A stretch of 64,000 nt of DNA from Clostridium pasteurianum BC1 (GCF_000389635.1 NC_021182.1:1860001-1924000), one strand, 5' to 3'. Positions 18,378-27,987 are shown, numbered from the stretch's first letter. Program-made: numbers and translations. The notes: generated from the sequence alone by a model not told the origin.

Positions 18378-19787
18378 ATGGCAGATAAAAAAAATAATTT
18401 AGAAAAAAACTACGATTACGCATGGAAAAAGTATTCTGAAAAGGACTTGCCTAAAGTCTTTGAATTAGCGGATAGATACAAAAAATTTATATCAGACTGC
18501 AAAACAGAAAGAGAATGTGTTACTGAATTCATAGAATTGGCAAAAAAGGCAGGATATTTAGATATAAATGAAGTTATAAGTGAAGGTAAAAAGTTAAATC
18601 CAGGAGATAAGGTATATGCTAATAATAGAGGAAAGAATTTAGCCTTATATGTAATTGGAAAAGATCCTTTTGAAAAGGGACTTAAAATATTGGGAGCACA
18701 TATAGATTCTCCAAGAATGGATTTAAAGCAAAATCCTCTTTATGAAGATACGGATTTAGCAATGTTAGAAACTCATTACTATGGTGGAATAAAGAAATAT
18801 CAATGGGTGACTATTCCACTTGCTATACATGGAGTTATTGTGAAAAAAAGTGCAGAAATAATAAATGTGGTAATTGGGGAAGATGAATCAGACCCGGTAT
18901 TTGGAGTATCAGATCTTCTAATACATTTATCTCAGGATCAGCTTAAAAAGTCTTTAGCTACAGGAATTGAAGGAGAAGATTTAAACATATTAGTTGGAAG
19001 TATTCCTGTTGATGATAAAGATGTAAAGAGCAAAGTGAAATACAATATACTTAAGATTTTGAATGAAAAATATAACATAAGTGAAGAGGATTTTGTTTCC
19101 GCAGAACTGGAAGTAGTGCCTGCTGGAAATGCAAGAGATTACGGCTTCGACAAGAGTATGGTTATGGGATATGGGCAGGACGACAGAATATGTGCCTATA
19201 CATCCTTTGATGCTATGCTTGATATAAAAGAGCCAGATAAGACCTGCGTAACAATACTGGTTGATAAAGAGGAAATAGGAAGTGTTGGTGCAACAGGAAT
19301 GCATTCAAAATTCTTTGAGAATGCTACAGCAGAGGTTATGGAGTGTGCTGGAGACTACAGTGATATAAAACTTAAAAGAGCTCTTGCAAATTCTAAAATG
19401 CTGTCCTCAGATGTAAGTGCTGCCTTTGATCCGAACTTTCCATCAGTTATGGAAAAGAAAAATACAGCCTATCTTGGTAAGGGTGTTGTCTTCAATAAAT
19501 ATACAGGAGCTAGGGGAAAGTCTGGCTGCAATGATGCACGTGCTGAGTATTTAGCTGAAATAAGAACCATGATGGATAAGCATAATGTATCCTGGCAGAC
19601 CTCAGAGCTTGGAAAGGTAGATCAAGGTGGTGGTGGAACTATAGCATACATACTTGCTCAGTATGGTATGGATGTTATAGATTCTGGAGTAGCTCTTCTT
19701 AATATGCATGCTCCTTGGGAAATTTCCAGTAAGGTAGATATTTATGAAACTAAAAATGCCTATGCAGCGTTTTTATTGGAAGCCTAA
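18378..19787 (+). CDS. M18-family metallo-aminopeptidase
   Basis: A 469-residue cytosolic zinc aminopeptidase of family M18 (aminopeptidase I). The metal-ligand motifs are LGAHIDSPRMDLKQNP near residues 110-125, GYGQDDRICAYTSF, VDKEEIGSVGATGMHS (catalytic Glu pair) and a late LLNMHAPWEISSK. The tetrahedral-complex family length is about right. It removes N-terminal residues in peptide turnover. An AGGAGGG ribosome site precedes the ATG. It is a single gene ended by the hairpin at 19827. Confidence 0.9.
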   Translation: MADKKNNLEKNYDYAWKKYSEKDLPKVFELADRYKKFISDCKTERECVTEFIELAKKAGYLDINEVISEGKKLNPGDKVYANNRGKNLALYVIGKDPFEKGLKILGAHIDSPRMDLKQNPLYEDTDLAMLETHYYGGIKKYQWVTIPLAIHGVIVKKSAEIINVVIGEDESDPVFGVSDLLIHLSQDQLKKSLATGIEGEDLNILVGSIPVDDKDVKSKVKYNILKILNEKYNISEEDFVSAELEVVPAGNARDYGFDKSMVMGYGQDDRICAYTSFDAMLDIKEPDKTCVTILVDKEEIGSVGATGMHSKFFENATAEVMECAGDYSDIKLKRALANSKMLSSDVSAAFDPNFPSVMEKKNTAYLGKGVVFNKYTGARGKSGCNDARAEYLAEIRTMMDKHNVSWQTSELGKVDQGGGGTIAYILAQYGMDVIDSGVALLNMHAPWEISSKVDIYETKNAYAAFLLEA

Positions 19788-19826
19788 GGAAAATGATTTT
19801 TAATAAGATCAAGTATACTATATGAA

Positions 19827-19873
19827 TTAGGATATCCCTCATTTCGTTAGCTAAGAGGGATTCCTAATTTTTT
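19827..19873 (+). terminator. Rho-independent terminator after the M18 gene
   Basis: TTAGGATATCCCTC (19827-19840) pairs, with one bulge, with GAGGGATTCCTAA (19855-19867), followed by TTTTTT. Confidence 0.8.
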
Positions 19874-19903
19874 AATACTTTCAATCATTTTTTGCCATTC
19901 AGT

Positions 19904-19937
19904 AAAAAAATAAAGGTCGTAATTCTATCACGACCTT
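19904..19937 (-). terminator. Rho-independent terminator of the PHP gene
   Basis: AAGGTCGT (19913-19920) pairs with ACGACCTT (19930-19937). On the minus strand a T-rich run follows (complement of the A-run at 19904-19910), just after the PHP gene. Confidence 0.82.
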
Positions 19938-19954
19938 ATATTAAACTAATAGTA

Positions 19955-20788
19955 TTATTCATTAAATTTTTCTAAGAACTTACCTATGTTATTAGAATCT
20001 AGATAAACTGAACCTAAAGTACCATGCTTTGTGTCAGCTTCTTCACCACTGTGAAAATCTGAACCTGCAGTAACTAGTTTGTTATAATCCTTAGCTATCT
20101 TTAAGAATCTCTCAGTATCTTTCGGTTCATTGAGAGGATAAATAGCCTCTAGACCATCAAAATCGTACTTCATCAAATCTTCCACAGGAGTCTTTTTTAC
20201 TAAAACTGGATGGGCCAGTACAATTACTGTATTTACAGATCTAAGCAATTCTATTCCTTCCTCTAAAGGAAGCTTTTTATTAGGTATATAAGCAGGACTA
20301 TCTTCATTTATAATATTTTTAAAAATATAGTCAAGAGTATATTCATAGCCAGCTTCCATTATGGCTTTTGCAATGTGAGGTCTTGCCACAACACCTTTTG
20401 AATTTTTAATAATTTTTTTATAGTCTACATCTATATTAAAATATTTTTTTAAATTCTCTGTTATTATTTCAGCCCTTTTAATTCTGTATTCAGTTATGCC
20501 TTTTAAAAAATCCTGGAAATCCTTATTCTTGTAGGAATTATCTTTAAAGTATCCAAGCACATGAATACTTTCATTGTTATAACGGGTTGAAAGTTCTATG
20601 CCAGGAATCACCTTTAATCCTATTTCATCACCCTTAAGGAGGGCTTTCTCTATACCCTTTGTAGTATCATGATCAGTAATTGCCATAATATCTACACCGT
20701 TAGATTTCGCTAAGTTTACCAATTCATCAGGAGAGAACTTTCCATCGGATTCTGTTGAATGACTGTGAAAATCACCTTTAAAATACAT
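19955..20788 (-). CDS. PHP-domain phosphoesterase (TrpH/RNase AM-like)
   Basis: A 277-residue polymerase-and-histidinol-phosphatase fold protein. Metal ligands are visible in GDFHSHSTESDGKFSPDEL (HxH), MAITDHDT, IPGIELST, IVLAHPVL near residue 195, and SDFHSGEE near the C-terminus. Relatives hydrolyse 3',5'-nucleotide bisphosphates or trim RNA 5' ends. It is monocistronic with its own terminator, and the start MYFKGDFH places HxH at the usual position close to the N-terminus. Confidence 0.88.
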   Translation of the reverse strand: MYFKGDFHSHSTESDGKFSPDELVNLAKSNGVDIMAITDHDTTKGIEKALLKGDEIGLKVIPGIELSTRYNNESIHVLGYFKDNSYKNKDFQDFLKGITEYRIKRAEIITENLKKYFNIDVDYKKIIKNSKGVVARPHIAKAIMEAGYEYTLDYIFKNIINEDSPAYIPNKKLPLEEGIELLRSVNTVIVLAHPVLVKKTPVEDLMKYDFDGLEAIYPLNEPKDTERFLKIAKDYNKLVTAGSDFHSGEEADTKHGTLGSVYLDSNNIGKFLEKFNE

Positions 20789-20934
20789 TAAATCACTTCT
20801 TTCGTATTGAGTAATTTCTCTTACTATGTATAGGTTATTATATACTAAAAGCTATGATAATGAAATAGTATATAAGTTTGATTTAGTGAGATATAATGAA
20901 TAAAATCAGTGAACTATAAAATAAATTTAAGTTT

Positions 20935-21417
20935 TTATCGTGGTATAATATATTTACATAAATAATAAAGATTATAGGAAACCGGTATATTACTCATATC
21001 CACGTAATCTTTATCGTAAGTACCATCCCAAGGATATACAGATATATATTTTTCATTATAAATTTCTAGAACATACTTGTCCGTCTTAAAGGTAAAGTAA
21101 ATTTTATAAGGAGGTTTTGCAGGCAAATCCTTTGGTTTACTTATAAAGTCATTTCTATGAAGATGTAATATGAAATTTTTAGCTGTAGTACTTTGTTCAG
21201 CAGTAAAGGTCTGTTCTTTATAAAAATTGGTATCTAATACTATTCCCAAAAATGAATTTTCAAGTTTTATATCTCTTGTAAGTAGATTGGTATAATAAAA
21301 ATTGTAGGGTTTCTTTGGATTTAAAAATGAATTAGAGCTAAAGCTAAGGCTGCAGCCAGTAAAACTTAAAACTATAACAATTACAATTCCTATGTAAATT
21401 AATTTATTAACTTTCAA
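20935..21417 (-). CDS. Predicted lipoprotein of unknown function
   Basis: A 160-residue protein with a lipoprotein signal: a short positive start, a hydrophobic stretch IYIGIVIVIVLSF, then the lipobox FTGC with Cys22 as the lipid site. The mature part is beta-rich (KIYFTFKTDKYVLEIYNEKYISVYPW). No family is recognised. It is divergent from the leader and tcdA, with about 140 bp between. Confidence 0.7.
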   Translation of the reverse strand: MKVNKLIYIGIVIVIVLSFTGCSLSFSSNSFLNPKKPYNFYYTNLLTRDIKLENSFLGIVLDTNFYKEQTFTAEQSTTAKNFILHLHRNDFISKPKDLPAKPPYKIYFTFKTDKYVLEIYNEKYISVYPWDGTYDKDYVDMSNIPVSYNLYYLCKYIIPR

Positions 21418-21554
21418 TGTAGTTACTCCTTTATAAGTATTCTAAATTAAAATATGAAAATAATAAGGATTTTATTACAATATTACATTTTATTAATTAG
21501 GTATGGTATACTATCAATGAATATTTTTATAAGAAGATAATCAGGTTTTTATCC

Positions 21555-21673
21555 GATGACTAGTCGCTGTAATATTCCACCACCTAAAGGTAGAGATAAT
21601 AGCGACGCGTCCCTGGATAATTCATCTAAACTTGGTGGGAATACAAACTCCCACCAAGTAAGATTCATTGATA
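21555..21673 (+). promoter_or_regulatory. Structured leader element, copy 2, upstream of tcdA
   Basis: Same architecture as the 10806 element: GATGA (21555-21559) with TCATC (21622-21626), CTAG (21560-21563) with CTGG (21613-21616), TCGCTGT (21564-21570) with ATAGCGA (21599-21605), the block CGCGTCC, and an 11-bp stem (21630-21640 with 21649-21659). Relative to copy 1 the first stem base pair changes from C-G to T-A, a compensatory change. Both copies end with TAAGATTCATTGAT. The CTCCC of the last stem could alternatively pair with the GGGGAG ribosome site at about 21679, a possible translation switch. Confidence 0.65.
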
Positions 21674-21694
21674 TTAAAGGGGAGATAATTAAAA

Positions 21695-22453
21695 ATGCCA
21701 CAGCATTCTTTGTCAAGGACAGAGCTTCTAATTGGAAAAGAAGCCTTAGATAAATTAAAAGATAGTAAGGTAGTAGTATTTGGTATAGGTGGGGTAGGAA
21801 GCTTTACAGTGGAGGCCTTAGTTAGAGGCGGAGTAGGAAGACTTGTACTTGTAGACGATGATACCGTTTGTTTAACTAATATTAATAGACAGATCCACGC
21901 TACCTTTAAAAGCATAAGTAAGCCTAAAGTTGAAGTTATGAGGGATAGAATACTAAGTATAAATCCTAAATGTGAGGTTATAATCTATCAAACTTTTGTA
22001 AAGGAAGATAATATAGGTGATATTATAGGAGAAGATACGGATTATGTAGTAGATGTGATAGATACTGTATCCTCCAAGATAGCTTTAATATTATGGTGTA
22101 AAGAGCATAACATTGAAATTATAAGCTGTATGGGTACAGGAAATAAATTGGATCCAACTAAATTTCAAATTGCAGATATATATAAAACAAAAATATGCCC
22201 CCTAGCAAAGGTAATGAGATGTGAACTTAGAAAAAGAGGAGTAAAGTCTTTAAAGGTTCTCTATTCTGAGGAAATGCCTTTAAAGCCAAAGGAAGATGAA
22301 GTTATAACCTGTAAAGAAGGTTGCGTTTGTACAGGAGGAACTAAGAAATGTCTTGCTAAAAGACAAATACCAGGAAGTATATCCTTTGTACCACCAGTAG
22401 CAGGTATGATAATAGGTGGGGAAGTTATAAAGGATATAATTGGAATTCACTAG
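21695..22453 (+). CDS. tcdA: tRNA threonylcarbamoyladenosine dehydratase (TcdA)
   Basis: A 252-residue E1-like enzyme of the ThiF/MoeB superfamily that uses ATP to cyclise t6A37 in tRNAs to ct6A. The nucleotide motif VFGIGGVGSFTVEALVRGGV covers about residues 28-47, followed by LVDDDTVCLTNINRQ. The C-terminal CKEGCVC and PGSISFVPPVAG segments match the TcdA type rather than ThiF. It is preceded by the conserved structured leader; GGGGAG is the ribosome site. Confidence 0.88.
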   Translation: MPQHSLSRTELLIGKEALDKLKDSKVVVFGIGGVGSFTVEALVRGGVGRLVLVDDDTVCLTNINRQIHATFKSISKPKVEVMRDRILSINPKCEVIIYQTFVKEDNIGDIIGEDTDYVVDVIDTVSSKIALILWCKEHNIEIISCMGTGNKLDPTKFQIADIYKTKICPLAKVMRCELRKRGVKSLKVLYSEEMPLKPKEDEVITCKEGCVCTGGTKKCLAKRQIPGSISFVPPVAGMIIGGEVIKDIIGIH

Positions 22454-22537
22454 ATTATGTAATCAATAGCTGCATATAATTGTTTATACAATTGCTAGTA
22501 TTTTTAAAGATTTCATAGGAAGCAATGTAAATATGAT

Positions 22538-22590
22538 AAATTCATCCATTGACTTGAAGTACATATGTTAATGGATGAATTTAGTTTTTA
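22538..22590 (+). terminator. Terminator after tcdA
   Basis: A 13-bp perfect stem (22538-22550 with 22570-22582) followed by a T-rich tract. Confidence 0.75.
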
Positions 22591-22605
22591 CAGTTTCTAC
22601 TTAAT

Positions 22606-22648
22606 AAAAATAACATCTAAAAGAATGTTTATTATAGATGTTATTTTT
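22606..22648 (-). terminator. Terminator of the thiamine-binding protein gene
   Basis: AAAAATAACATCTA (22606-22619) pairs with TAGATGTTATTTTT (22635-22648). The stem's terminal T and A runs suit either strand; it lies 9 bp after the stop of the minus-strand gene. Confidence 0.75.
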
Positions 22649-22657
22649 AAAATCCAT

Positions 22658-22966
22658 CTACTGATTTTTTCTATGATTTTTATAGTTTTTAAGTTTATCG
22701 TCTATAATTAGTCCGCCTTTCTTCTCATCTATTCTCACTACTGTTATTACTCTCTCACTGCCGGCTTCAAAAGGAATCCTGTGAACTTTTTTTATAAGTT
22801 CAAAAACCTCATCATATTCACCTTCTACAGTAGTACTCATAGCGCCTATCTCATATTTTAAACCACTGTTTTTTATATAATCAATAGCTGCATCTACCTG
22901 TTTATATAGCTCTTCTTCTGAAACAGATGGAATTAGAGGCATAACAGCTATGTCAGCAATAACCAT
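22658..22966 (-). CDS. MTH1187/YkoF-type thiamine-binding protein
   Basis: A 102-residue ferredoxin-like-fold protein of the DUF77/MTH1187 family. The start MVIADIAVMPL, the middle YEIGAMSTTVEGEYDEVF and the end RVITVVRIDEKKGG are typical. Family members bind thiamine and form tetramers; the physiological role is not settled. It stands alone, convergent with tcdA, with a good AGGGAGAT ribosome region upstream. Confidence 0.88.
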   Translation of the reverse strand: MVIADIAVMPLIPSVSEEELYKQVDAAIDYIKNSGLKYEIGAMSTTVEGEYDEVFELIKKVHRIPFEAGSERVITVVRIDEKKGGLIIDDKLKNYKNHRKNQ

Positions 22967-23120
22967 ATATACACATCTCCCTTGTTAATTAATTTTGTTT
23001 AACGGAATAAGTAACTTTTGTTGACATGTCTATTGACGATATAATAATTAGGAATATACAGATTATACGATTTTAATATGTTTCAATAAATTATAGTACA
23101 AGAAAGAGAGTGTTACAATA

Positions 23121-23990
23121 TTATTTCAAAAGATTGTGCCTATGATAAGGCTCTGCATGAATTAATATATATGAATTAGGAAATATAATTTTTATGTCCT
23201 TTTCTATTGAACTACATAGATTATGAGCTTCCACCAAGGACTGATTTGAGTCTAACAATAGGTGGATATCTATTTCTCTTGTATCACCACTTTTCCGAGT
23301 TCTCAATTTGTGATAGGATTTTACATCAGAATATTTATGGATAATATTTAAAATTCTATTGATATCTTCAGAAGACAGGCTGCTGTCTACCAGATCCTTC
23401 ATGGATTTTTTTATAAGAACTATAGAAGTTCTTATAATTAACAAAGCTACTATAATAGCTGCAATTGAATCAAATATCTTTAAACCTGTAAGCTTTAAAA
23501 GTATAAGTCCTATAAAAACTCCTAAGGAGGTGAATACATCAGTTAATAAATGCATGGCGTCTGCTTCTAAAGCAATAGATTCTGTTTTTTTAGATATTTT
23601 TAAAATATTAAGTGAAGTTATAAGATTTACTCCTGTAGAAATAAGCATTACTACTATTCCAGAATAGATATTTCCAACATTATTTTCAGAAAATATTTTT
23701 ACTATGGATTCGTATATTATTATAATCCCTGCAAATAAAATTAACAGAGCTTCCACAAAACCTGAAACATTTTCGTATTTTCCGTGACCAAAGGGATGGT
23801 CTTCGTCTTCAGCTTTGCTGGCTTCTTTTATAGAAAAAAATGCAATAAGACTAGCAATTAAATCTATGGAGGAGTGAATACCTTCAGATATAACGCTTAT
23901 AGAATTCATAGATATTCCGGCTATAATTTTAAATATAATTAATATGATATTTGATGCTATGGATAAAAAAGCACCATTTTCTTTATTCAT
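23121..23990 (-). CDS. Cation diffusion facilitator (CDF) transporter
   Basis: A 289-residue metal/proton antiporter. Six membrane segments are seen; the metal sites lie in SEGIHSSIDLIASLIA (TM2, HxxxD pattern) and ALEADAMHLLTDVFTSLGV (TM5, DxxxD/HxxxD pattern). The interhelical motif DEDHPFGHGKYENVSG and a cytoplasmic C-terminal domain starting near residue 205 complete it. The usual substrates are Zn2+, Fe2+, Mn2+ or Co2+; choice among them is not possible here. It is a single gene. Confidence 0.92.
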   Translation of the reverse strand: MNKENGAFLSIASNIILIIFKIIAGISMNSISVISEGIHSSIDLIASLIAFFSIKEASKAEDEDHPFGHGKYENVSGFVEALLILFAGIIIIYESIVKIFSENNVGNIYSGIVVMLISTGVNLITSLNILKISKKTESIALEADAMHLLTDVFTSLGVFIGLILLKLTGLKIFDSIAAIIVALLIIRTSIVLIKKSMKDLVDSSLSSEDINRILNIIHKYSDVKSYHKLRTRKSGDTREIDIHLLLDSNQSLVEAHNLCSSIEKDIKIIFPNSYILIHAEPYHRHNLLK

Positions 23991-24161
23991 TTTTACCTCT
24001 CCAGTGACAATTATTTCAATTGATAATAGAAATTAAACTATTATTGTATTATTATATGTAGATGTATAAATAACTGTGAAGAAAAAAGTAACAGAAGATA
24101 TTGGTATTGATTATCATTTGATAATGAAAAATCGAAATGACTTTATATTGAGCTAAATTTC

Positions 24162-24337
24162 ATAAGCGATGCTTATCTGATGACTATCCATTCTAATACT
24201 CCCATCTTTCTTAAAGCGAGAGTAAAAGAGTGGTTACGTTCTTGGATAAGGATTTACCCTAAAGGGCAACGATTTCTAAGTATCATAAATACCGATATTA
24301 AGAAATCTGCTTGTGAGTACAGTGGGCTGCAGGATTA
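24162..24337 (+). promoter_or_regulatory. Structured leader element, copy 3 (distant), upstream of ABC-F
   Basis: In the 513-bp gap before the ABC-F gene: hairpin ATAAGC/GCTTAT (24162-24176), then GATGACTA (24179-24186), stem CCATTCT (24188-24194) with AGAGTGG (24227-24233), then TTACGTTCTTGGATAA. The order GATGACTA - stem - TAAtA - CC - stem - ACGTyCyTrG - ATAA matches the copies at 10806 and 21555. Extra hairpins follow: ACCC/GGGC (24255-24267) and GATTTCT with AGAAATC (24271-24277, 24300-24306). The rest of 23991-24503 shows no gene. Confidence 0.5.
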
Positions 24338-24503
24338 CTGGAGTAAAAGATTACTTATGCAGATAAATTTGTTATAATGAGATTAGAATATGCAATATAA
24401 TATGTAATTCGTAATATGAAGAAAAGACTAAATAAAAACCTTCATGCTAGTTAGAACTATTCTTAATAGTTAATTAGTAGACATACAGGAAAGGAAGACA
24501 ATT

Positions 24504-26423
24504 ATGAATTTAATATCCCTTGAAAATATAAAAAAGAGTTATGGAGAGAAAATATTATTTGATGATATATCTCTTGGAATAAATGAAGGACAGAAAATCG
24601 GATTAATAGGTATAAATGGTACTGGTAAATCTACACTTTTAAAAATTATAACAGGTATTGATAGCGCAGATGAAGGGAAAATTATAACGAAAAACAAAAT
24701 TAAAATTGAATACTTATCTCAAAATACCAGTTTTACAAAAGATGATACAGTAATGGAAGCTATTTTTAAAGGAAATTCACCTGTAATGATATTATTAAGA
24801 GAATATGAAAAAGTAGTAAGCCAATTATCCAAAAATCCTCAAGATGAAACTATTCAAAATAAGTTTAATAATTTATCAGAAAAAATGGATGCATTAGATG
24901 CCTGGAATGTGGAAAGTGATGCAAAGGCTATTTTAACAAAGCTTGGAATAAAAGACTTTGAGGCTAAGGTAGAAACTTTATCTGGTGGTCAGAAAAAGAG
25001 AATAGCTCTAGCTAGTGCACTTATAGCTCCTTCAGATCTTCTTATATTAGATGAACCTACAAACCATATAGATGATGCCACTGTTAATTGGCTGGAGTCC
25101 TACCTTAATAGTAGAAAGGGTTCTTTAATTATGATAACTCATGATAGATATTTTCTTGATAGAATCGTAACTGAGATATTGGAGCTTTATAAGGGAAAAC
25201 TCTATAGTTATGAAGGAAATTACAGTAAATATCTGGAGCAGAAAATAGAGAGACTAAGTCAAATGGAGGCACAGGAGCAAAAGAGGCAAAGTTTAATTAA
25301 AAGTGAGCTTAAATGGATAAGAAGAGGTGCAAAGGCAAGATCTACGAAGCAAAAGGCTAGAATAGATAGATTTGAGATATTGCAAAATGAAAATATGGAT
25401 TTAACTGATGGAAAAGTTGAAATATCCGTGGGAAACACACGACTTGGCAAGAAAATAATTGAAATCAATGATATAAGTATAAACTTTGGAGACAAAACTT
25501 TAATAGATGATTTTAGCTATATAATAAACAGGGAAGACAGAATAGGAATAGTAGGGCCTAATGGTATGGGTAAAAGTACCCTTCTGAATATAATTTCTGG
25601 AAAACTTAGGCCAACTGCAGGTGAGGTTGAAATTGGAGAAACAGTGAAGCTTGGATATTTTTCACAGGAGTATAGAGACATAGATGAAACTTTAAGAGTA
25701 ATAGATTATATAAAAGAAACGGCAGAATATATGAGTACAGCGGATGGAAGTTTAATAAGTGCTTCTCAAATGCTTGAAAAATTTTTGTTTCCAGGAGTAC
25801 TTCAGTATACTCCAATATCTAGACTTTCTGGGGGAGAAAAGAGAAGACTATATCTTTTAAAGGTATTGATGGAAGCACCTAATGTATTACTGTTAGATGA
25901 GCCTACTAATGACCTGGATATAGAAACACTAAATATATTGGAAGAATATATAGAAGAATTCACTGGAACCGTAGTGGCAGTGTCTCATGACAGATATTTT
26001 TTAGATAAGGTAAGTAATAAAATTTTTGCCTTTGAAGGTGAAGGGAAAATTATAGAGCATACAGGTAATTACACAGATTATCTGGAGTTTCATAATGATA
26101 TTGTTGAAGAAGAAAATGATCTACAAAAAATAAAAAATAAAGGTAATCAGGAAAAGCAGGTTAGAAATAATAAAAGAGAAAAAACATTAAAATTTACTTT
26201 TAAGGAACAAAAAGAATATGAAGAAATAGAGTCAAATATAAATGAAACTGAAAATTCTTTAGAAGAAATAAATAATGAAATAAGCAATTCTTCCAGCGAT
26301 TATGTAACTCTACAGGAATTAATGGATAAAAAAGAGAAAACAGAGGAGCATTTGAATTATCTTTTAGAGAGATGGATGTATCTTAGTGAGCTGGCAGAAA
26401 AAATAAATAATCAAAAGTCTTAA
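24504..26423 (+). CDS. ABC-F family ATPase (Uup/YdiF-like)
   Basis: A 639-residue soluble protein with two ABC domains. Domain 1: Walker A GINGTGKSTLLK (about residues 36-47), signature LSGGQKKRIALA, Walker B LILDEPTNH. An interdomain linker (about residues 225-310) is rich in Arg/Lys and reads RRGAKARSTKQKARIDR. Domain 2: GPNGMGKSTLLN, LSGGEKRRLYLL, LLLDEPTNDLD. The C-terminal 100 residues form a coiled coil as in Uup. ABC-F proteins act on the ribosome in translation or rescue; some give antibiotic resistance. The coiled-coil end and second-domain length favour a housekeeping Uup type. Confidence 0.93.
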   Translation: MNLISLENIKKSYGEKILFDDISLGINEGQKIGLIGINGTGKSTLLKIITGIDSADEGKIITKNKIKIEYLSQNTSFTKDDTVMEAIFKGNSPVMILLREYEKVVSQLSKNPQDETIQNKFNNLSEKMDALDAWNVESDAKAILTKLGIKDFEAKVETLSGGQKKRIALASALIAPSDLLILDEPTNHIDDATVNWLESYLNSRKGSLIMITHDRYFLDRIVTEILELYKGKLYSYEGNYSKYLEQKIERLSQMEAQEQKRQSLIKSELKWIRRGAKARSTKQKARIDRFEILQNENMDLTDGKVEISVGNTRLGKKIIEINDISINFGDKTLIDDFSYIINREDRIGIVGPNGMGKSTLLNIISGKLRPTAGEVEIGETVKLGYFSQEYRDIDETLRVIDYIKETAEYMSTADGSLISASQMLEKFLFPGVLQYTPISRLSGGEKRRLYLLKVLMEAPNVLLLDEPTNDLDIETLNILEEYIEEFTGTVVAVSHDRYFLDKVSNKIFAFEGEGKIIEHTGNYTDYLEFHNDIVEEENDLQKIKNKGNQEKQVRNNKREKTLKFTFKEQKEYEEIESNINETENSLEEINNEISNSSSDYVTLQELMDKKEKTEEHLNYLLERWMYLSELAEKINNQKS

Positions 26424-26627
26424 ATTAGTTTATTTCTGGGTAGAATAAAGATGTAAATGTATTTTAACCTGGATTGGATATATAATCCTAGATGGCATTG
26501 ATAATTCATATAAAATTTTTTATGAATCAAATTAAAACTTATGTAAGATTTACTGGATTACCTGCCCCATTGAGTCTTATGATTTCTAAGGAAAAAAATA
26601 ATATATAGTTTAAAGTGGTGATGAACT

Positions 26628-27890
26628 TTGGATAAAAAAAATAAAAAACTGGCGAATTTAATTCTCTTAATATTTGCTGTTGGATTTTTCATTTCCTATG
26701 CCTTTGAGGATTACTTTGTAGGTGCGCTTATTTCCAGATGCTGCATGGCAGCATTAATAGGAGGACTTGCGGATTGGTTTGGAATAACAGCTATATTCAA
26801 GAAGCCTCTTAATATAAATTGGCCTAAGTTTTTATTCAGGACAGATATTATAAATAAAAATAAAGATAGAATTGTGGATATCATTGTGGGCACTGTAGAA
26901 AAGGATCTATTAAATAAAGAAAAAATAAAGAATAAATTAGAAAGCTATAACCTTGCTGGTATTATAGTAAGATTTATAAGATCTAGAGAAGGTGACGAGG
27001 CGCTAATTCAGGCAATGGATGAAATATTTGATCCTAAACAGAAAGCCAATAAGAGTATAAGTGATTTTTCTTATGAATTTCTTTCCAATACAATAGAAAA
27101 AATCAACATAAGTCAATTGCTGTATAGGTGTTTATTGTGGAGTTCCCATAGGGGCTATGATGACATGCTAATAGATAAAATTATTGATTCTGCCATTAAT
27201 CTTTCTAAAGGAAAAAATGTAACTGTATTTATTGAAAAATTATATGAAAATGCTTTAAAAACCTATGAAAAGAATAATATAAATAGAAAACTTACAAATA
27301 AATTAATATTAAATTATATATTAGATATGTCCCCTAATAATGCAGCTTACAGCATTCAAAAAGAAATAGTAAAGAATTTGCATGACATGAAAAACTATGA
27401 TAATAAAAATAGAAAATTTATAAAAGAAAAGTTAAAGGAATATGCATTAAGACTGAATAATGATGCAAGCTTAATAGATAAAATTGAAAATTATAAAATA
27501 GAGTTCTTAAGAGAAAATGATTTTTTAAAGCAGACACTTGAAAAATTTTTAGATAGTTATATTACTGAAAATTTTTACAGTAATAAAGATTTTATTAAGA
27601 AGTTTAAGGTTAAGAAAAGAAAATTATTATTAAAGCTTATAAGAGATAGAAAAAAAATTAACAGCATTGATAATACTATAAAAGATACCATATACAGAAT
27701 AATTGATGATAAATACAATTGTATAGGTACATTGATAAGGGAGAATTTAAATAAATACAATAATGAAGAAATAGTAAAGATAATGGAGGAGAGATTGTCT
27801 GAGGATCTTCAAATTATCAGGATAAATGGATCTATAGTAGGTGGATTAGTTGGTCTATTTATATTTTTATTAACCTTTTGGATAAGGTAG
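26628..27890 (+). CDS. DUF445 family membrane-anchored protein (first of two)
   Basis: A 420-residue protein with an N-terminal hydrophobic region and the family motif LIGGLADWFGITAIFKKP, a long helical middle part, and a C-terminal membrane helix preceded by IIRINGSIVGGLVGLF. DUF445 proteins have no firm role. Start TTG 26628 is chosen because the nearby ATG at 26621 is in another frame that stops at once. A paralogue follows 97 bp downstream. Confidence 0.85.
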   Translation: MDKKNKKLANLILLIFAVGFFISYAFEDYFVGALISRCCMAALIGGLADWFGITAIFKKPLNINWPKFLFRTDIINKNKDRIVDIIVGTVEKDLLNKEKIKNKLESYNLAGIIVRFIRSREGDEALIQAMDEIFDPKQKANKSISDFSYEFLSNTIEKINISQLLYRCLLWSSHRGYDDMLIDKIIDSAINLSKGKNVTVFIEKLYENALKTYEKNNINRKLTNKLILNYILDMSPNNAAYSIQKEIVKNLHDMKNYDNKNRKFIKEKLKEYALRLNNDASLIDKIENYKIEFLRENDFLKQTLEKFLDSYITENFYSNKDFIKKFKVKKRKLLLKLIRDRKKINSIDNTIKDTIYRIIDDKYNCIGTLIRENLNKYNNEEIVKIMEERLSEDLQIIRINGSIVGGLVGLFIFLLTFWIR

Positions 27891-27987
27891 GCGGTAGGCT
27901 CTATGAAAAGGAATGATGAGCAAATAAAATAGCCAGTATTTCTTTGAATGTGTCTAAAGCTGTGAGAAGAATAGGGAAGTGAATTAT

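Noticed and set aside
24179-24337. T-box leader before the ABC-F gene
   Set aside because: The TGGNACCGCG antiterminator signature is missing and no following T-run terminator is present; it matches the other two leaders better.
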